The notes below the pieces were generated by a model. The model was not told the DNA's origin. It searched no databases and was given only the letters and a program-made list of their open reading frames with translations. 64,000 nt of DNA from Streptomyces sp. NBC_00457 (GTDB lineage Bacteria; Actinomycetota; Actinomycetes; Streptomycetales; Streptomycetaceae), in contig NZ_CP107905.1 in the NCBI RefSeq assembly GCF_036014015.1, positions 8,246,001 to 8,310,000 on the forward strand, written 5' to 3'. Every line of letters starts with the position of its first letter. Position 1 is the stretch's first letter. Positions 34,565-42,338 of the stretch are shown here, piece by piece. Made by a program: the position numbers and the translations under genes.

Positions 34565-35881
34565 ATGAACCAGCGGCGCTCAAGCCGCCCCGCCCCGCGC
34601 CCGCCGGAAGGCACTCCGGCCCGGGCGGAGCTGGCCAGAATGGCTCGCTCCGGTCTGGCCTCCGCGGCCCGCGTCGCCCACTGGGCCGACGCCGCGCTGC
34701 ACCCCGGCCGTTACGGTGCGAGCCCTGACGGCAAGGGCACTCTCTCCGACGCGACCGCCGAACTGGCGGCCAGGGACCTGGGCCTGAACCCGGCTCAGGT
34801 CCGCGCCGACTGGGACACCGCCCGCCTCGCCGGCCTCGTCGAGGTGCACGGCGACAGCGCCCGCCCCGGCTGGCGGCTGCGCGCCTGGGACCGCGACGAC
34901 AGTGCCGTACTGCGCGGCTGGGTCGCCCTCTTCGACGCCTGGTCGCTCGCCCATCCGGAACCCGCGGACCACGAGCCCGCCGCCGTCGCCGAGGTCGTCT
35001 CGGCCATGCCCCAGGTGCTCTCCTTCCTCCAGCTCTCCGCCGGTCCCGTCCCGGTCGAGCAGCTCCTCGACCTCCTGGAGCAGCGGGTCACCGAACTGCG
35101 CACCGAGCGCTGCGAGATCCCCTACGGTCCGCAGCCCGAGCCGACGGCTGAGCCCGCCGACACCCCCCTCGACCCACTCCTGGACTGGGCCCTGCACGCC
35201 CTGGCCTCCGTCGGCGCCCTCACCTGTGGCGACGGACAGGCCACCCTGACCCCGCTCGGCAGCTGGGCGGTCTGGGTCAAGCTGGAGCAGATCTGCGTCG
35301 CCGCGCAGAGCCCCGCCGGGAACATCGAGGTCGCCGCCGAGGAGATGCTCCGCGGCTGCGCCCAGCTCCGCCCGAAGGCGGCCCGCGACGAGTACCGCGC
35401 CTGGCTCGCCGCCCGCCCCGTCGGCAGCGCCGTCACCGAGCTGCTCGACGCCGCCCGTGGCGATGACGCCCTGCTGCGCGGCCTCGCTTTCGAGGCACTG
35501 CGCGTCGTCGGCGCCCCCGCCGAGCCCGACGTACGCGCCGTGGCCGACGAGCCGACGCTCAGGCCGTACGCCCTGCTGTGGCTCGCCGAGTACGACGGGC
35601 TCGACCCGGAGGACGCGCATGAGGTCCTCACCCGGGAAGAGGCCACATGGCTGTGGGTCGACTCGGCCGCGGCCGTCGCCGACCACGGCGAGGCCCCGAT
35701 GCTCGTGCGGCACCTGGAGTCCGCGGTGCAGCCGACGGTTCCCATGCTGCTCGACGAGGTGCGTGCGGTCGGGCACCCTCGCACCGTGCAGGTCCTGGTC
35801 GCCCTCGCGGCGGCACATCCCGACCCCGCGCTGGCCAAGGCGGTACGCCGGGCGGCCTTTCAGGTGCACACCGGCGGGTGA
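34565..35881 (+). CDS. Conserved actinobacterial protein of unknown function
   Basis: About 438 residues from ATG 34565. I recognise no catalytic motif. It is rich in Ala/Leu helices; the region of about 45-130 reads like a winged-helix arrangement (DATAELAARDLGLNPAQVRADWDTARLAGLVEV). The C-terminal half looks like HEAT-type alpha repeats (ALLRGLAFEALRVVGAP, VRAVGHPRTVQVLVALAAAHPD). It is soluble, with no signal peptide. Starts at GTG 34490 or an internal ATG 34640 are possible. Its 3' end converges on the glyoxalase-like gene, with a dispersed hairpin repeat between. Confidence 0.75.
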   Translation: MNQRRSSRPAPRPPEGTPARAELARMARSGLASAARVAHWADAALHPGRYGASPDGKGTLSDATAELAARDLGLNPAQVRADWDTARLAGLVEVHGDSARPGWRLRAWDRDDSAVLRGWVALFDAWSLAHPEPADHEPAAVAEVVSAMPQVLSFLQLSAGPVPVEQLLDLLEQRVTELRTERCEIPYGPQPEPTAEPADTPLDPLLDWALHALASVGALTCGDGQATLTPLGSWAVWVKLEQICVAAQSPAGNIEVAAEEMLRGCAQLRPKAARDEYRAWLAARPVGSAVTELLDAARGDDALLRGLAFEALRVVGAPAEPDVRAVADEPTLRPYALLWLAEYDGLDPEDAHEVLTREEATWLWVDSAAAVADHGEAPMLVRHLESAVQPTVPMLLDEVRAVGHPRTVQVLVALAAAHPDPALAKAVRRAAFQVHTGG

Positions 35882-35926
35882 GCTCCGCTGGTGGTGCCGG
35901 GATGGGTCGTCTGTCCTCTGCCGCGC

Positions 35927-35972
35927 CGTCGTGGCTGGTCGCGCAGTTCCCCGCGCCCCTTCGGGGCGCTTC
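35927..35972. repeat. Dispersed hairpin repeat between convergent genes
   Basis: GTCGTGGCTGGTCGCGCAG followed by TTCCCCGCGCCCC-TTC-GGGGCGC. This is the reverse orientation of the copies at 42924, 59506 and 60958. It lies 45 bp after one stop and 2 bp before the other, where a two-way terminator would be expected. Confidence 0.85.
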
Positions 35973-35974
35973 GA

Positions 35975-36388
35975 TCAGCCGGCTATTTCTGGGGCGTACG
36001 TGCCGAAGCTCCAGATGTTGCCCTCGATGTCCCGGGCCATGTAGTCACGCGAGCCGTAGTCCTGGTCCGTCGGGGGCATCAGGATCTCCGCGCCGTGGTC
36101 CACGGCACGCTGGTGGTGGGCGTCGACGTCGTCCACCACGACGTACACCCCGGCGGGGCCCGCGCCCTTCATCAGCTCGTCGAAACGGCCGCCGCGGCCC
36201 TTCGAGCCGAGCATCACCGCGCCGTTGCCCTGCACCAGTTCCGCGTGTGCCACCATGCCGTTCTCGCCCTCGTACACCGACAGCTCGGTGAAGCCGAAGG
36301 CCTCCGTGAGCTGCCGGATCGCCGCCTTCGCGTCCGCGTACAGCACCGTCGGGTAGATGCTCGGACTCGCGCCGCCCGTGCCCGCCAT
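35975..36388 (-). CDS. VOC (glyoxalase/PhnB-like) family protein
   Basis: A 137-residue vicinal-oxygen-chelate protein of the PhnB-like/YdfO group. SIYPTVLYADAKAAIRQLTEAFGFTEL begins the first beta-alpha-beta-beta-beta module. AGVYVVVDDVDAHHQRAVDHGAEILMPPTDQDYGSRDYMARDIEGNIWSFGTY is the second. GGGGAG lies 8 bp upstream of ATG 36388. Members range from metalloenzymes to drug-binding resistance proteins; the function here is open. Confidence 0.88.
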   Translation of the reverse strand: MAGTGGASPSIYPTVLYADAKAAIRQLTEAFGFTELSVYEGENGMVAHAELVQGNGAVMLGSKGRGGRFDELMKGAGPAGVYVVVDDVDAHHQRAVDHGAEILMPPTDQDYGSRDYMARDIEGNIWSFGTYAPEIAG

Positions 36389-36474
36389 GACGATCACTCC
36401 CCTGTGCTGGAAATCACCGGAATCCTGCTGCCTGTCGCCAGTCTCGCACCGACCACTGACAACGCCCTCCCGAC

Positions 36475-36522
36475 CGCGGGGCACAGCGCGACCAGCCACG
36501 ACGCACCCGCAGTGGGCCGCGG
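36475..36522. repeat. Degenerate copy of the dispersed hairpin repeat
   Basis: The tail GCGCGACCAGCCACGACGCA with CCCGCAG is intact, but the GCGCCCC hairpin is eroded (ACCGCGGGGCACAGCGCG). It sits in a divergent gap, unlike the intact intergenic copies. Confidence 0.6.
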
Positions 36523-36571
36523 CGGGCGGTCCGAACACCGGAACGCCAAAAAGTGGGTTGCACCGCCCCGT

Positions 36572-36577
36572 TAGAAT
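36572..36577 (+). promoter_or_regulatory. Candidate -10 box for a leaderless transcript of the ABC-F leader ORF
   Basis: TAGAAT ends 7 bp before the ATG of the heptapeptide ORF, the spacing seen for leaderless Streptomyces transcripts. No good -35 is evident. Confidence 0.45.
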
Positions 36578-36584
36578 TGCCGCC

Positions 36585-36608
36585 ATGGCCATTCTCCTCG
36601 CGCATTAG
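36585..36608 (+). CDS. Seven-codon leader ORF (MAILLAH) upstream of the ABC-F gene
   Basis: ATG GCC ATT CTC CTC GCG CAT TAG, beginning at the predicted transcription start and ending 58 bp before the ABC-F GTG. Short leader peptides controlling downstream genes by ribosome stalling are established for several antibiotic-resistance ABC-F genes. Sequence alone cannot show translation. Confidence 0.45.
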   Translation: MAILLAH

Positions 36609-36646
36609 ACGGCGGGAACGTCCTCAGCCGCCCACCTGCCAACCCC

Positions 36647-36659
36647 CTCCGCCCTGGAG
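36647..36659 (+). promoter_or_regulatory. Small hairpin covering the ABC-F ribosome-binding site
   Basis: CTCC (36647-36650) can pair with GGAG (36656-36659), the ribosome site of the ABC-F gene, with a five-base loop. Weak on its own, but it is exactly where translational attenuation would act. Confidence 0.3.
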
Positions 36660-36666
36660 TCTGACC

Positions 36667-38265
36667 GTGATCTCCGCCTCCGGTATCGAGCTGCGCGCCG
36701 GTGCCCGCGTCCTCATCGAGTCCGCCACCTTCCGAGTCGCCAAGGGCGACCGCATCGGCCTGGTCGGCCGCAACGGCGCCGGCAAGACCACCCTCACCAA
36801 GTGCCTGGCCGGTGAGGGCACCCCCGCCGGCGGCACCATCACCCGCTCCGGCGAGGTCGGCTACCTCCCGCAGGACCCCCGCACCGGCGACCTCGACATC
36901 CTCGCCCGCGACCGCATCCTCTCCGCGCGCGGTCTCGACGTACTGATCCAGAAGATGCGCGACAACGAACAGCGCATCGCCAACGGCCAGGGCGCCACCC
37001 GGGAGAAGGCCCTCAGGCAGTACGAGCGCCAGGAGACCGAGTTCCTCACCAAGGGCGGGTACTCCGCCGAGGCCGAGGCCGCCACCATCGCCGCCGCGCT
37101 CAATCTGCCCGACCGCGTGCTCGGCCAGCCCCTGCACACGCTCTCCGGCGGTCAGCGCCGCCGTATCGAGCTGGCCCGGATCCTGTTCTCCGACGCGGAC
37201 ACCCTGCTGCTCGACGAGCCGACGAACCACCTCGACGCCGACTCGATCGTCTGGCTGCGGGACTACCTGAAGACCTACCGCGGCGGCTTCATCGTGATCT
37301 CCCACGATGTCGACCTGGTCGAGACCGTCGTCAACAAGGTCTTCTACCTGGATGCCAACCGGGCCCAGATCGATGTCTACAACATGGGCTGGAGGCTCTA
37401 CCAGCAGCAGCGCGAGGCCGACGAGAAGCGGCGCAAGCGCGAGCGGCAGAACGCCGAGAAGAAGGCCGCCGCGCTGCATTCGCAGGCCGACAAGATGCGC
37501 GCCAAGGCCACCAAGACGGTCGCCGCGCAGAACATGGCGAAGCGGGCCGACCGCCTGCTCGCCGGACTCGAAGCGGTGCGCGCCTCCGACAAGGTCGCCA
37601 AGCTCCGCTTCCCCGAGCCCGCGCCCTGCGGCAAGACCCCGCTGATGGCCGAGGGACTGTCGAAGTCGTACGGCTCGCTGGAGATCTTCACGGACGTCGA
37701 CCTGGCCATCGACAAGGGCTCCCGAGTCGTCATCCTCGGCCTCAACGGCGCCGGCAAGACGACCCTGCTGCGCCTCCTCGGCGGCGTCGAGAAGCCCGAC
37801 ACCGGCGAGGTCGTCGAGGGCCATGGCCTCAAGCTCGGCTACTACGCACAGGAGCACGAGACCCTCGACCCCGAGCGCACGGTCCTGGAGAACATGCGCT
37901 CCGCCAACCCCGACCTCGACCTGGTCGAGGTCCGCAAGACGCTCGGCTCGTTCCTGTTCTCCGGCGACGACGTCGACAAGCCCGCCGGAGTCCTCTCCGG
38001 CGGCGAGAAGACCCGCCTCGCCCTGGCCACCCTCGTGGTGTCGTCGGCCAACGTCCTGCTCCTCGACGAGCCGACCAACAACCTCGACCCGGCCAGCCGC
38101 GAGGAGATCCTCGGCGCACTGCGCACCTACAAGGGCGCGGTCGTCCTCGTCACCCACGACGAGGGCGCGGTCGAGGCGCTCCAGCCGGAGCGGATCATTC
38201 TGCTTCCGGACGGAGTCGAGGACCTGTGGGGTGCCGACTACGCGGATCTCGTCGCCCTGGCTTGA
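36667..38265 (+). CDS. ABC-F family ribosome-associated ATPase
   Basis: A soluble protein of 532 residues with two ABC domains and no membrane segment. The first domain has Walker A GRNGAGKTT (34-42), LSGGQRRRIELARIL and LLLDEPTNHLD (about 180-190). The second has GLNGAGKTTLLRLL, LSGGEKTRLALATL and LLLDEPTNNLD. The charged linker at about 245-310 (EKRRKRERQNAEKKAAALHSQ) is the P-site tRNA-interaction motif region. ABC-F proteins act on ribosomes, as translation factors or in antibiotic protection; this could be either. GTG 36667 follows GGAG by 7 bp. Confidence 0.92.
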   Translation: MISASGIELRAGARVLIESATFRVAKGDRIGLVGRNGAGKTTLTKCLAGEGTPAGGTITRSGEVGYLPQDPRTGDLDILARDRILSARGLDVLIQKMRDNEQRIANGQGATREKALRQYERQETEFLTKGGYSAEAEAATIAAALNLPDRVLGQPLHTLSGGQRRRIELARILFSDADTLLLDEPTNHLDADSIVWLRDYLKTYRGGFIVISHDVDLVETVVNKVFYLDANRAQIDVYNMGWRLYQQQREADEKRRKRERQNAEKKAAALHSQADKMRAKATKTVAAQNMAKRADRLLAGLEAVRASDKVAKLRFPEPAPCGKTPLMAEGLSKSYGSLEIFTDVDLAIDKGSRVVILGLNGAGKTTLLRLLGGVEKPDTGEVVEGHGLKLGYYAQEHETLDPERTVLENMRSANPDLDLVEVRKTLGSFLFSGDDVDKPAGVLSGGEKTRLALATLVVSSANVLLLDEPTNNLDPASREEILGALRTYKGAVVLVTHDEGAVEALQPERIILLPDGVEDLWGADYADLVALA

Positions 38266-38342
38266 TCGAAAGCGTGATCCACGCGTGATCCACAGCGTAT
38301 GGATCATTCGGCTCATCCTTGATCCATCATCTGTGTGAGATC
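38245..38342. promoter_or_regulatory. Cluster of seven GATC sites upstream of the Gbn-like gene
   Basis: GATC occurs at 38245, 38264, 38276, 38287, 38302, 38321 and 38339, 11-19 bp apart. At this base composition well under one would be expected in 98 bp. Two sites are inside near-identical GTGATCCAC units 11 bp apart. The next gene encodes a homologue of a GATC-binding nucleoid protein. Confidence 0.7.
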
Positions 38343-38375
38343 TCCTCGTACCGAGGTGTGTCCTACATCGATTTC

Positions 38376-38410
38376 ACGGCCGAGTCCTTTATCGACAAGG
38401 GCTCGGCCGT
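38376..38410 (+). terminator. Strong hairpin between ABC-F gene and gbn
   Basis: ACGGCCGAG pairs with CTCGGCCGT, extended by a T-G pair and CCTT/AAGG to a 14-bp stem with a 7-nt loop. It is 111 bp beyond the ABC-F stop and 200 bp before gbn; probable terminator without U-tract. Confidence 0.65.
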
Positions 38411-38611
38411 CGCACGTCGCTGACCAGGCACTTCGCGGAACAACCCGTTCGGCCGTACGGACAGCTCTCCGCTGAATTACAGATTCCGTATGTGGGGATG
38501 CGCTCCTGTCGTCAAAACCCTGTCTTACGGACCTTGCCGAATGGGTGGCCATCAAGGCCCGGAGGGGTGATCATGAGGGGACCAGAGCGCACTTCCCATG
38601 AGGAGGCACGG

Positions 38612-38833
38612 GTGGCCGAGACTCTGAAGAAGGGCAGCCGGGTAACCGGCGCCGCGCGCGACAAGCTCGCGGCAGACCTGAAGAAGAAGTACGACTCCGG
38701 TGCGAGCATCCGGGCACTGGCCGAGGAAACCGGCCGCTCGTATGGCTTCGTACACCGGATGCTCAGCGAGTCGGGCGTCACGCTGCGTGGGCGCGGCGGG
38801 GCGACTCGGGGCAAGAAGGCCGCATCGTCCTGA
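38612..38833 (+). CDS. gbn: Small HTH nucleoid-associated protein, Gbn (SCO1839) homologue
   Basis: Seventy-three residues from GTG 38612, which has AGGAGG 5 bp upstream. The basic N-terminus (ETLKKGSRVTGAARDKLAADLKKKY) leads into a helix-turn-helix (ASIRALAEETGRSYGFVHRMLSES). A basic Gly-rich tail (RGRGGATRGKK) follows. This matches the GATC-binding nucleoid protein Gbn described from S. coelicolor, in which it influences nucleoid structure and development timing. The longer frame upstream lacks homology. A GATC cluster lies in its upstream region. Confidence 0.9.
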   Translation: MAETLKKGSRVTGAARDKLAADLKKKYDSGASIRALAEETGRSYGFVHRMLSESGVTLRGRGGATRGKKAASS

Positions 38834-38970
38834 GTCCGGGCGGTCCCTCGCTTTCGATGGTGGCCACCCGGTCGGTCTTCTGAGCGGCCGGGTGGTTACT
38901 GTGCAGTCACTTAAGGATGCCCGCCATGTGGTACGGCATCCAGGACGACCGCACACATCGGAGGCGCCCC

Positions 38971-39792
38971 ATGGCTTCGCCCGACCAGGACGTTGTGTCC
39001 CGAGGTCCCGAAGGTCCCGTACTCGACAAGGACGGCGTACGGCTCACCGTCGACGACGCGATCGCCACGGTGACGCTGACCAATCCGGCCAAGCGCAATG
39101 CGCAGAGCCCCGCTATGTGGCGTGCGCTGGGCGAGGCCGGGCGGTTGCTGCCGGGCAGTGTGCGGGTCGTCGTGCTGCGCGGGGAGGGCCAGTCCTTCTC
39201 CGCCGGTCTCGACCGGCAGATGTTCACGCCCGAAGGCATCGAGGGCGAGCCGTCGTTCATCGACCTCGCACGCGGCAGCGACGCCGAACTGGACGCGGCC
39301 ATCGCCGGGTTCCAGGAGGGCTTCACCTGGTGGCGGCAGAGCGACATCGTGTCCATCGCCGCCGTCCAGGGGCATGCCATCGGGGCCGGGTTCCAGCTTG
39401 CCCTCGCGTGTGATCTGCGCGTCGTCGCCGACGACGTGCAGTTCGCCATGCGCGAGACCAGCCTGGGGTTGGTGCCGGACCTGACCGGCACGCATCCGCT
39501 GGTCGGGCTCGTCGGATATGCGCGGGCGCTGGAGATCTGCGTGACCGGGCGCTTCGTCCTGGCCGAGGAAGCGGTGAGTACGGGGCTGGCGAATCTAGCC
39601 GTGCCGGGTGAGCAACTGGACGCGACCGTGGCGGACCTGGCGTCCGCGATCCTGGCCGCGCCCCGGGATGCCGTGATCGAGACCAAGGCGTTGCTGCGCG
39701 GGGCCGGTGAGCGGACCTACGAGGAGCAGCGCGCGGCGGAGCGGGCCGCGCAGGCCCGGCGGCTCAGGGAGCTGGCCGGGCTGGGCGAATGA
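38971..39792 (+). CDS. Enoyl-CoA hydratase/isomerase family protein
   Basis: A crotonase-fold protein of 273 residues. AIATVTLTNPAKRNAQSPAMW and VVVLRGEGQSFSAGLDRQMF form the first oxyanion-hole segment. IAAVQGHAIGAGFQLALACDLRV gives the second oxyanion Gly. ETSLGLVPDLTGTHPLVGLVG covers the catalytic loop, where the position equivalent to one catalytic Glu is Asp/Thr-rich, so hydratase activity is not certain. ATG 38971 has GGAGG 7 bp upstream. Substrate unknown; a role in fatty-acid degradation is plausible. Confidence 0.88.
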   Translation: MASPDQDVVSRGPEGPVLDKDGVRLTVDDAIATVTLTNPAKRNAQSPAMWRALGEAGRLLPGSVRVVVLRGEGQSFSAGLDRQMFTPEGIEGEPSFIDLARGSDAELDAAIAGFQEGFTWWRQSDIVSIAAVQGHAIGAGFQLALACDLRVVADDVQFAMRETSLGLVPDLTGTHPLVGLVGYARALEICVTGRFVLAEEAVSTGLANLAVPGEQLDATVADLASAILAAPRDAVIETKALLRGAGERTYEEQRAAERAAQARRLRELAGLGE

Positions 39793-39796
39793 GCGG

Positions 39797-40510
39797 TCAG
39801 CCGACCGCGGTGACCAGCACCGCCACCGTCGGGCTGTCCTGAAGCGCGCTCGACACCGCGACGCGGACCTCCCGAGCCACCTGCACGGCCCGGCGGTCCG
39901 CGTCCGTCGCCAGTTCCAGGCGGATGTGACGGTGCGGCAGCGCGGTGTCGTCGACCCGCCGTTCCTGGATGTGGACCGCCCGCCCCAGCGTGCCCGTCAG
40001 GGCGGTCACGCCCGGGACGCCGAGAGCCGCCTCCGCCGCGCGGGCTTCGTCACCGTCCCGGACCTCCGAAGCCTGCCTCGGCTCGGGCGGTCGTACGGGC
40101 TCGGCCTCCGTGTCCTCGTCCAGCAGGGCCGTCACCCGTAGGTCGACCTCCGTGACCGTCAGCCCGAGCCGTTCCGCGGCCGCCGTTGCCAGGACCCCGC
40201 GCAGATGGGACGCCGTCGTCGGCAGTGGAGCCGACGGTGTTGCCCCGAAGTCCGCCGTCAGACGGAGCGGGCCGGGCGGCAGTGCGCTCGGCGGAGGCGG
40301 TACGGCGGGCTCGTGGGCGTCGTCCGGATCGGTGAGCGCGATCCGCAGTGCGCCGAGGCGCACCCCGCGCACCGTCTCCGCCGCGCGCCGCAGCACCGCC
40401 TCGGCCGCCGCCTCCGTGATCCACGCACCGTCGTGCGGGCCGCCCAGCGGGACGAGTCTGCCCAGCCCCAGCTGCTGTCGTACTGTCTGCGCCAACCGAT
40501 CGGACGTCAT
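39797..40510 (-). CDS. Actinobacterial protein of unknown function beside the Asp23/AmaP cluster (P10-like)
   Basis: 237 residues from ATG 40510. Two repeated segments with Asp23-like character are visible (AAAEAVLRRAAETVRGVRLGALRIAL and VARE-VRVAVSSALQ, the latter ending VTAVG). They are separated by a Pro-rich linker (EPAVPPPPSALPPGPL). Streptomyces orthologues carry the uninformative name nucleopolyhedrovirus P10 family. It is divergent from the Asp23/AmaP operon (87 bp between starts) and likely belongs to the same stress function. Confidence 0.7.
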   Translation of the reverse strand: MTSDRLAQTVRQQLGLGRLVPLGGPHDGAWITEAAAEAVLRRAAETVRGVRLGALRIALTDPDDAHEPAVPPPPSALPPGPLRLTADFGATPSAPLPTTASHLRGVLATAAAERLGLTVTEVDLRVTALLDEDTEAEPVRPPEPRQASEVRDGDEARAAEAALGVPGVTALTGTLGRAVHIQERRVDDTALPHRHIRLELATDADRRAVQVAREVRVAVSSALQDSPTVAVLVTAVG

Positions 40511-40597
40511 TGCTCCAGCCTGCCGCATCCCCGACGCGCGGGAGCGGAACCGCGCTTACCGTGGTCATAGGACGACGACCGAAAGGGACGTGCGGCG

Positions 40598-41083
40598 ATG
40601 ACCGATATGACGGAGCGGAACCGGACGCAGACCCCGGAGGGCGAGAACGAGCCGCCGGTGCAGACCCGTAAGGCAACCAAACGCGGGGGAGGGGAACCGG
40701 CGAGCCGTGGGCGGACCACCATCGCCGACGGGGTAGTGGAGAAGATCGCCGGGCTCGCTGCCCGGGATGTGATGGGCGTACATGCCATGGGGAGTGGGCT
40801 GTCGCGGACCTTCGGAGCCGTGCGGGACCGGGTTCCCGGCGGAACGAAGTCCGTGACACGGGGCGTGAAGGCCGAGGTCGGAGAGGTACAGACCGCGCTC
40901 GATCTGGAGATCGTCGTCGACTACGGCGTGTCGATCGCCGATGTGGCACGGGACGTGCGCGAGAACGTGATCGCGGCCGTCGAGCGGATGACCGGGCTCG
41001 AGGTCGTCGAGGTCAACATCGCGGTGAGTGATGTGAAGCTTCCGGAGGAAGAAGAAGAGGAGCAGGAATCCCGACTTCAATGA
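40598..41083 (+). CDS. Asp23/Gls24 family envelope stress protein
   Basis: A 161-residue protein. After a charged, disordered head, TTIADGVVEKIAGLAARDVMGVHAMG starts the Asp23 domain, which continues through LDLEIVVDYGVSIADVARDVRENVIAAVERMTGLEVVEVNIAVSDV. The tail is acidic (EEEEEEQES). Asp23 proteins form membrane-proximal stress assemblies in Gram-positives, tethered by AmaP, encoded four genes downstream. First gene of a five-gene operon. Confidence 0.92.
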   Translation: MTDMTERNRTQTPEGENEPPVQTRKATKRGGGEPASRGRTTIADGVVEKIAGLAARDVMGVHAMGSGLSRTFGAVRDRVPGGTKSVTRGVKAEVGEVQTALDLEIVVDYGVSIADVARDVRENVIAAVERMTGLEVVEVNIAVSDVKLPEEEEEEQESRLQ

Positions 41084-41116
41084 CCCGTCGGCGACCGAAC
41101 CGCCAAGGAGCGCACC

Positions 41117-41302
41117 ATGAGCATGGCTGTGATCGGCATGATCGCCGGAATGGCCCTGGGCTTCGCCGGGTATTTCGGCGGGTTCGGCGCCTTCCTGCTG
41201 GTGGCGGCGCTGGGCGCCATCGGGTTCGTGGTCGGCCGGTTCCTGGAGGGAGACCTGGACATCGGCGACTTCTTCCGCACGCGTGACGATCGACGGCGGT
41301 GA
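41117..41302 (+). CDS. Small membrane protein of the Asp23 operon
   Basis: Sixty-one residues: two hydrophobic helices (AVIGMIAGMALGFAGYFGG, AFLLVAALGAIGFVVGRFLEG), then a charged end (DIGDFFRTRDDRRR). It resembles the small DUF2273-like proteins commonly found next to Asp23/AmaP genes. It starts 33 bp after the first asp23 gene, and its stop overlaps the next start (GTGA). Role probably structural at the membrane. Confidence 0.85.
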   Translation: MSMAVIGMIAGMALGFAGYFGGFGAFLLVAALGAIGFVVGRFLEGDLDIGDFFRTRDDRRR

Positions 41303-41682
41303 CGTCGGTGAGCGAAGGGGCCGCCGAGCTCCCCAGACCCGGGATCGCCGTACCGCCGGGAGAGCGCGGTGCCACACGGATCGCCGACCGGGTGGTGGCG
41401 AAGATTGCCTCCCAGGCGGCGCGTGAGGCGCTGGGCGCACTGCCGCCGGACGCCTCACGGCCGCATGCGTCGGTCGTCGTCCACCACGACACCGCCCGCG
41501 TCCGCGTCAGCCTCGACCTCGGCTACCCCTCCGACGTCGGCCGCCAGTGCGCCTCCGTGCGTCGGCACGTCACCCAGCGGGTAAGCGCTCTCGTGGGCAT
41601 GGAGGTGCACGAAGTGGCCCTACACGTGGAGCGGCTGCATCCGGTCGCGGTACCCGGCGTGGCACAGGGGAGGACGCAATGA
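41299..41682 (+). CDS. Second Asp23/Gls24-like protein
   Basis: 127 residues starting at GTG 41299. TRIADRVVAKIASQAAREALGAL and VRVSLDLGYPSDVGRQCASVRRHVTQRVSALVGMEVHEVALHVERL reproduce the Asp23 pattern without the long disordered head of the first copy. Two divergent Asp23 proteins in one operon suggests a mixed assembly. It overlaps both neighbours by 4 bp, so synthesis is coupled. Confidence 0.88.
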   Translation: MTSVSEGAAELPRPGIAVPPGERGATRIADRVVAKIASQAAREALGALPPDASRPHASVVVHHDTARVRVSLDLGYPSDVGRQCASVRRHVTQRVSALVGMEVHEVALHVERLHPVAVPGVAQGRTQ

Positions 41683-42338
41683 GCGAGTCCCAGGGGGCCG
41701 AGAGCACTCAGCGGCTGCCCGTCCTGGAGAAGGCCGACGAGGGCGGACACAGCCAGTCCGCCTCCGCGGCGGACTACGAACCCGTCGGCGGTGAGAGCGG
41801 CGGCCGCTTCTGGTCGGCCCGCCGTGTCCCGGCCGCGCTCGTCGCGCTGCTCCTGCTGCTGATCGCCGGCGCGTTCCTCTACGACATCGCCGCCGTGCGC
41901 GCCGACCGGCCCGCCATGGCCTGGCGCCGCGAACTCGCCACGCAGCTCGCCGAACGCCCCCTCGACGACATCTGGGTGCTGGTCGGCGCGGGCATCGCCG
42001 CGGCCCTCGGCCTCTGGCTGATCCTGCTCGCCGCCACGCCCGGCCTGCGTGCCGTACTGCCCATGCGGCGCACTCACCCCGACGTACGCGCCGGCCTCCA
42101 CCGGGACGCGGCCGCCCTCGTGTTGCGCGACCGGGCCATGGAGGTGTCCGGCGTGCAGTCGGTGCGGGTCCGGATGGGCCGCGCCAAGGCCGACGTCCGC
42201 GCGATCTCCCACTTCCGCGAACTGGACGACGTACGCGCCGACTTGGACACCACACTCGCCGACGCGATCAAGGGCCTGGGGCTCGCCCGGCCCCCCGCCC
42301 TGTCGGTGCATGTCCGGCGCCCCGGACGGAAGGGGTGA
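41679..42338 (+). CDS. DUF6286-type membrane protein of the Asp23 operon
   Basis: 219 residues. A soluble N-terminal 45 residues are followed by two transmembrane helices (RVPAALVALLLLLIAGAFLYD, DIWVLVGAGIAAALGLWLILLAATPG). A C-terminal cytoplasmic domain (VSGVQSVRVRMGRAKADVRAIS... LGLARPPALSVHVRRPG) resembles the ligand-like fold of AmaP tails. GGGGAGG lies 5 bp before ATG 41679. Function probably as anchor or scaffold for the Asp23 proteins. Confidence 0.8.
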   Translation: MSESQGAESTQRLPVLEKADEGGHSQSASAADYEPVGGESGGRFWSARRVPAALVALLLLLIAGAFLYDIAAVRADRPAMAWRRELATQLAERPLDDIWVLVGAGIAAALGLWLILLAATPGLRAVLPMRRTHPDVRAGLHRDAAALVLRDRAMEVSGVQSVRVRMGRAKADVRAISHFRELDDVRADLDTTLADAIKGLGLARPPALSVHVRRPGRKG

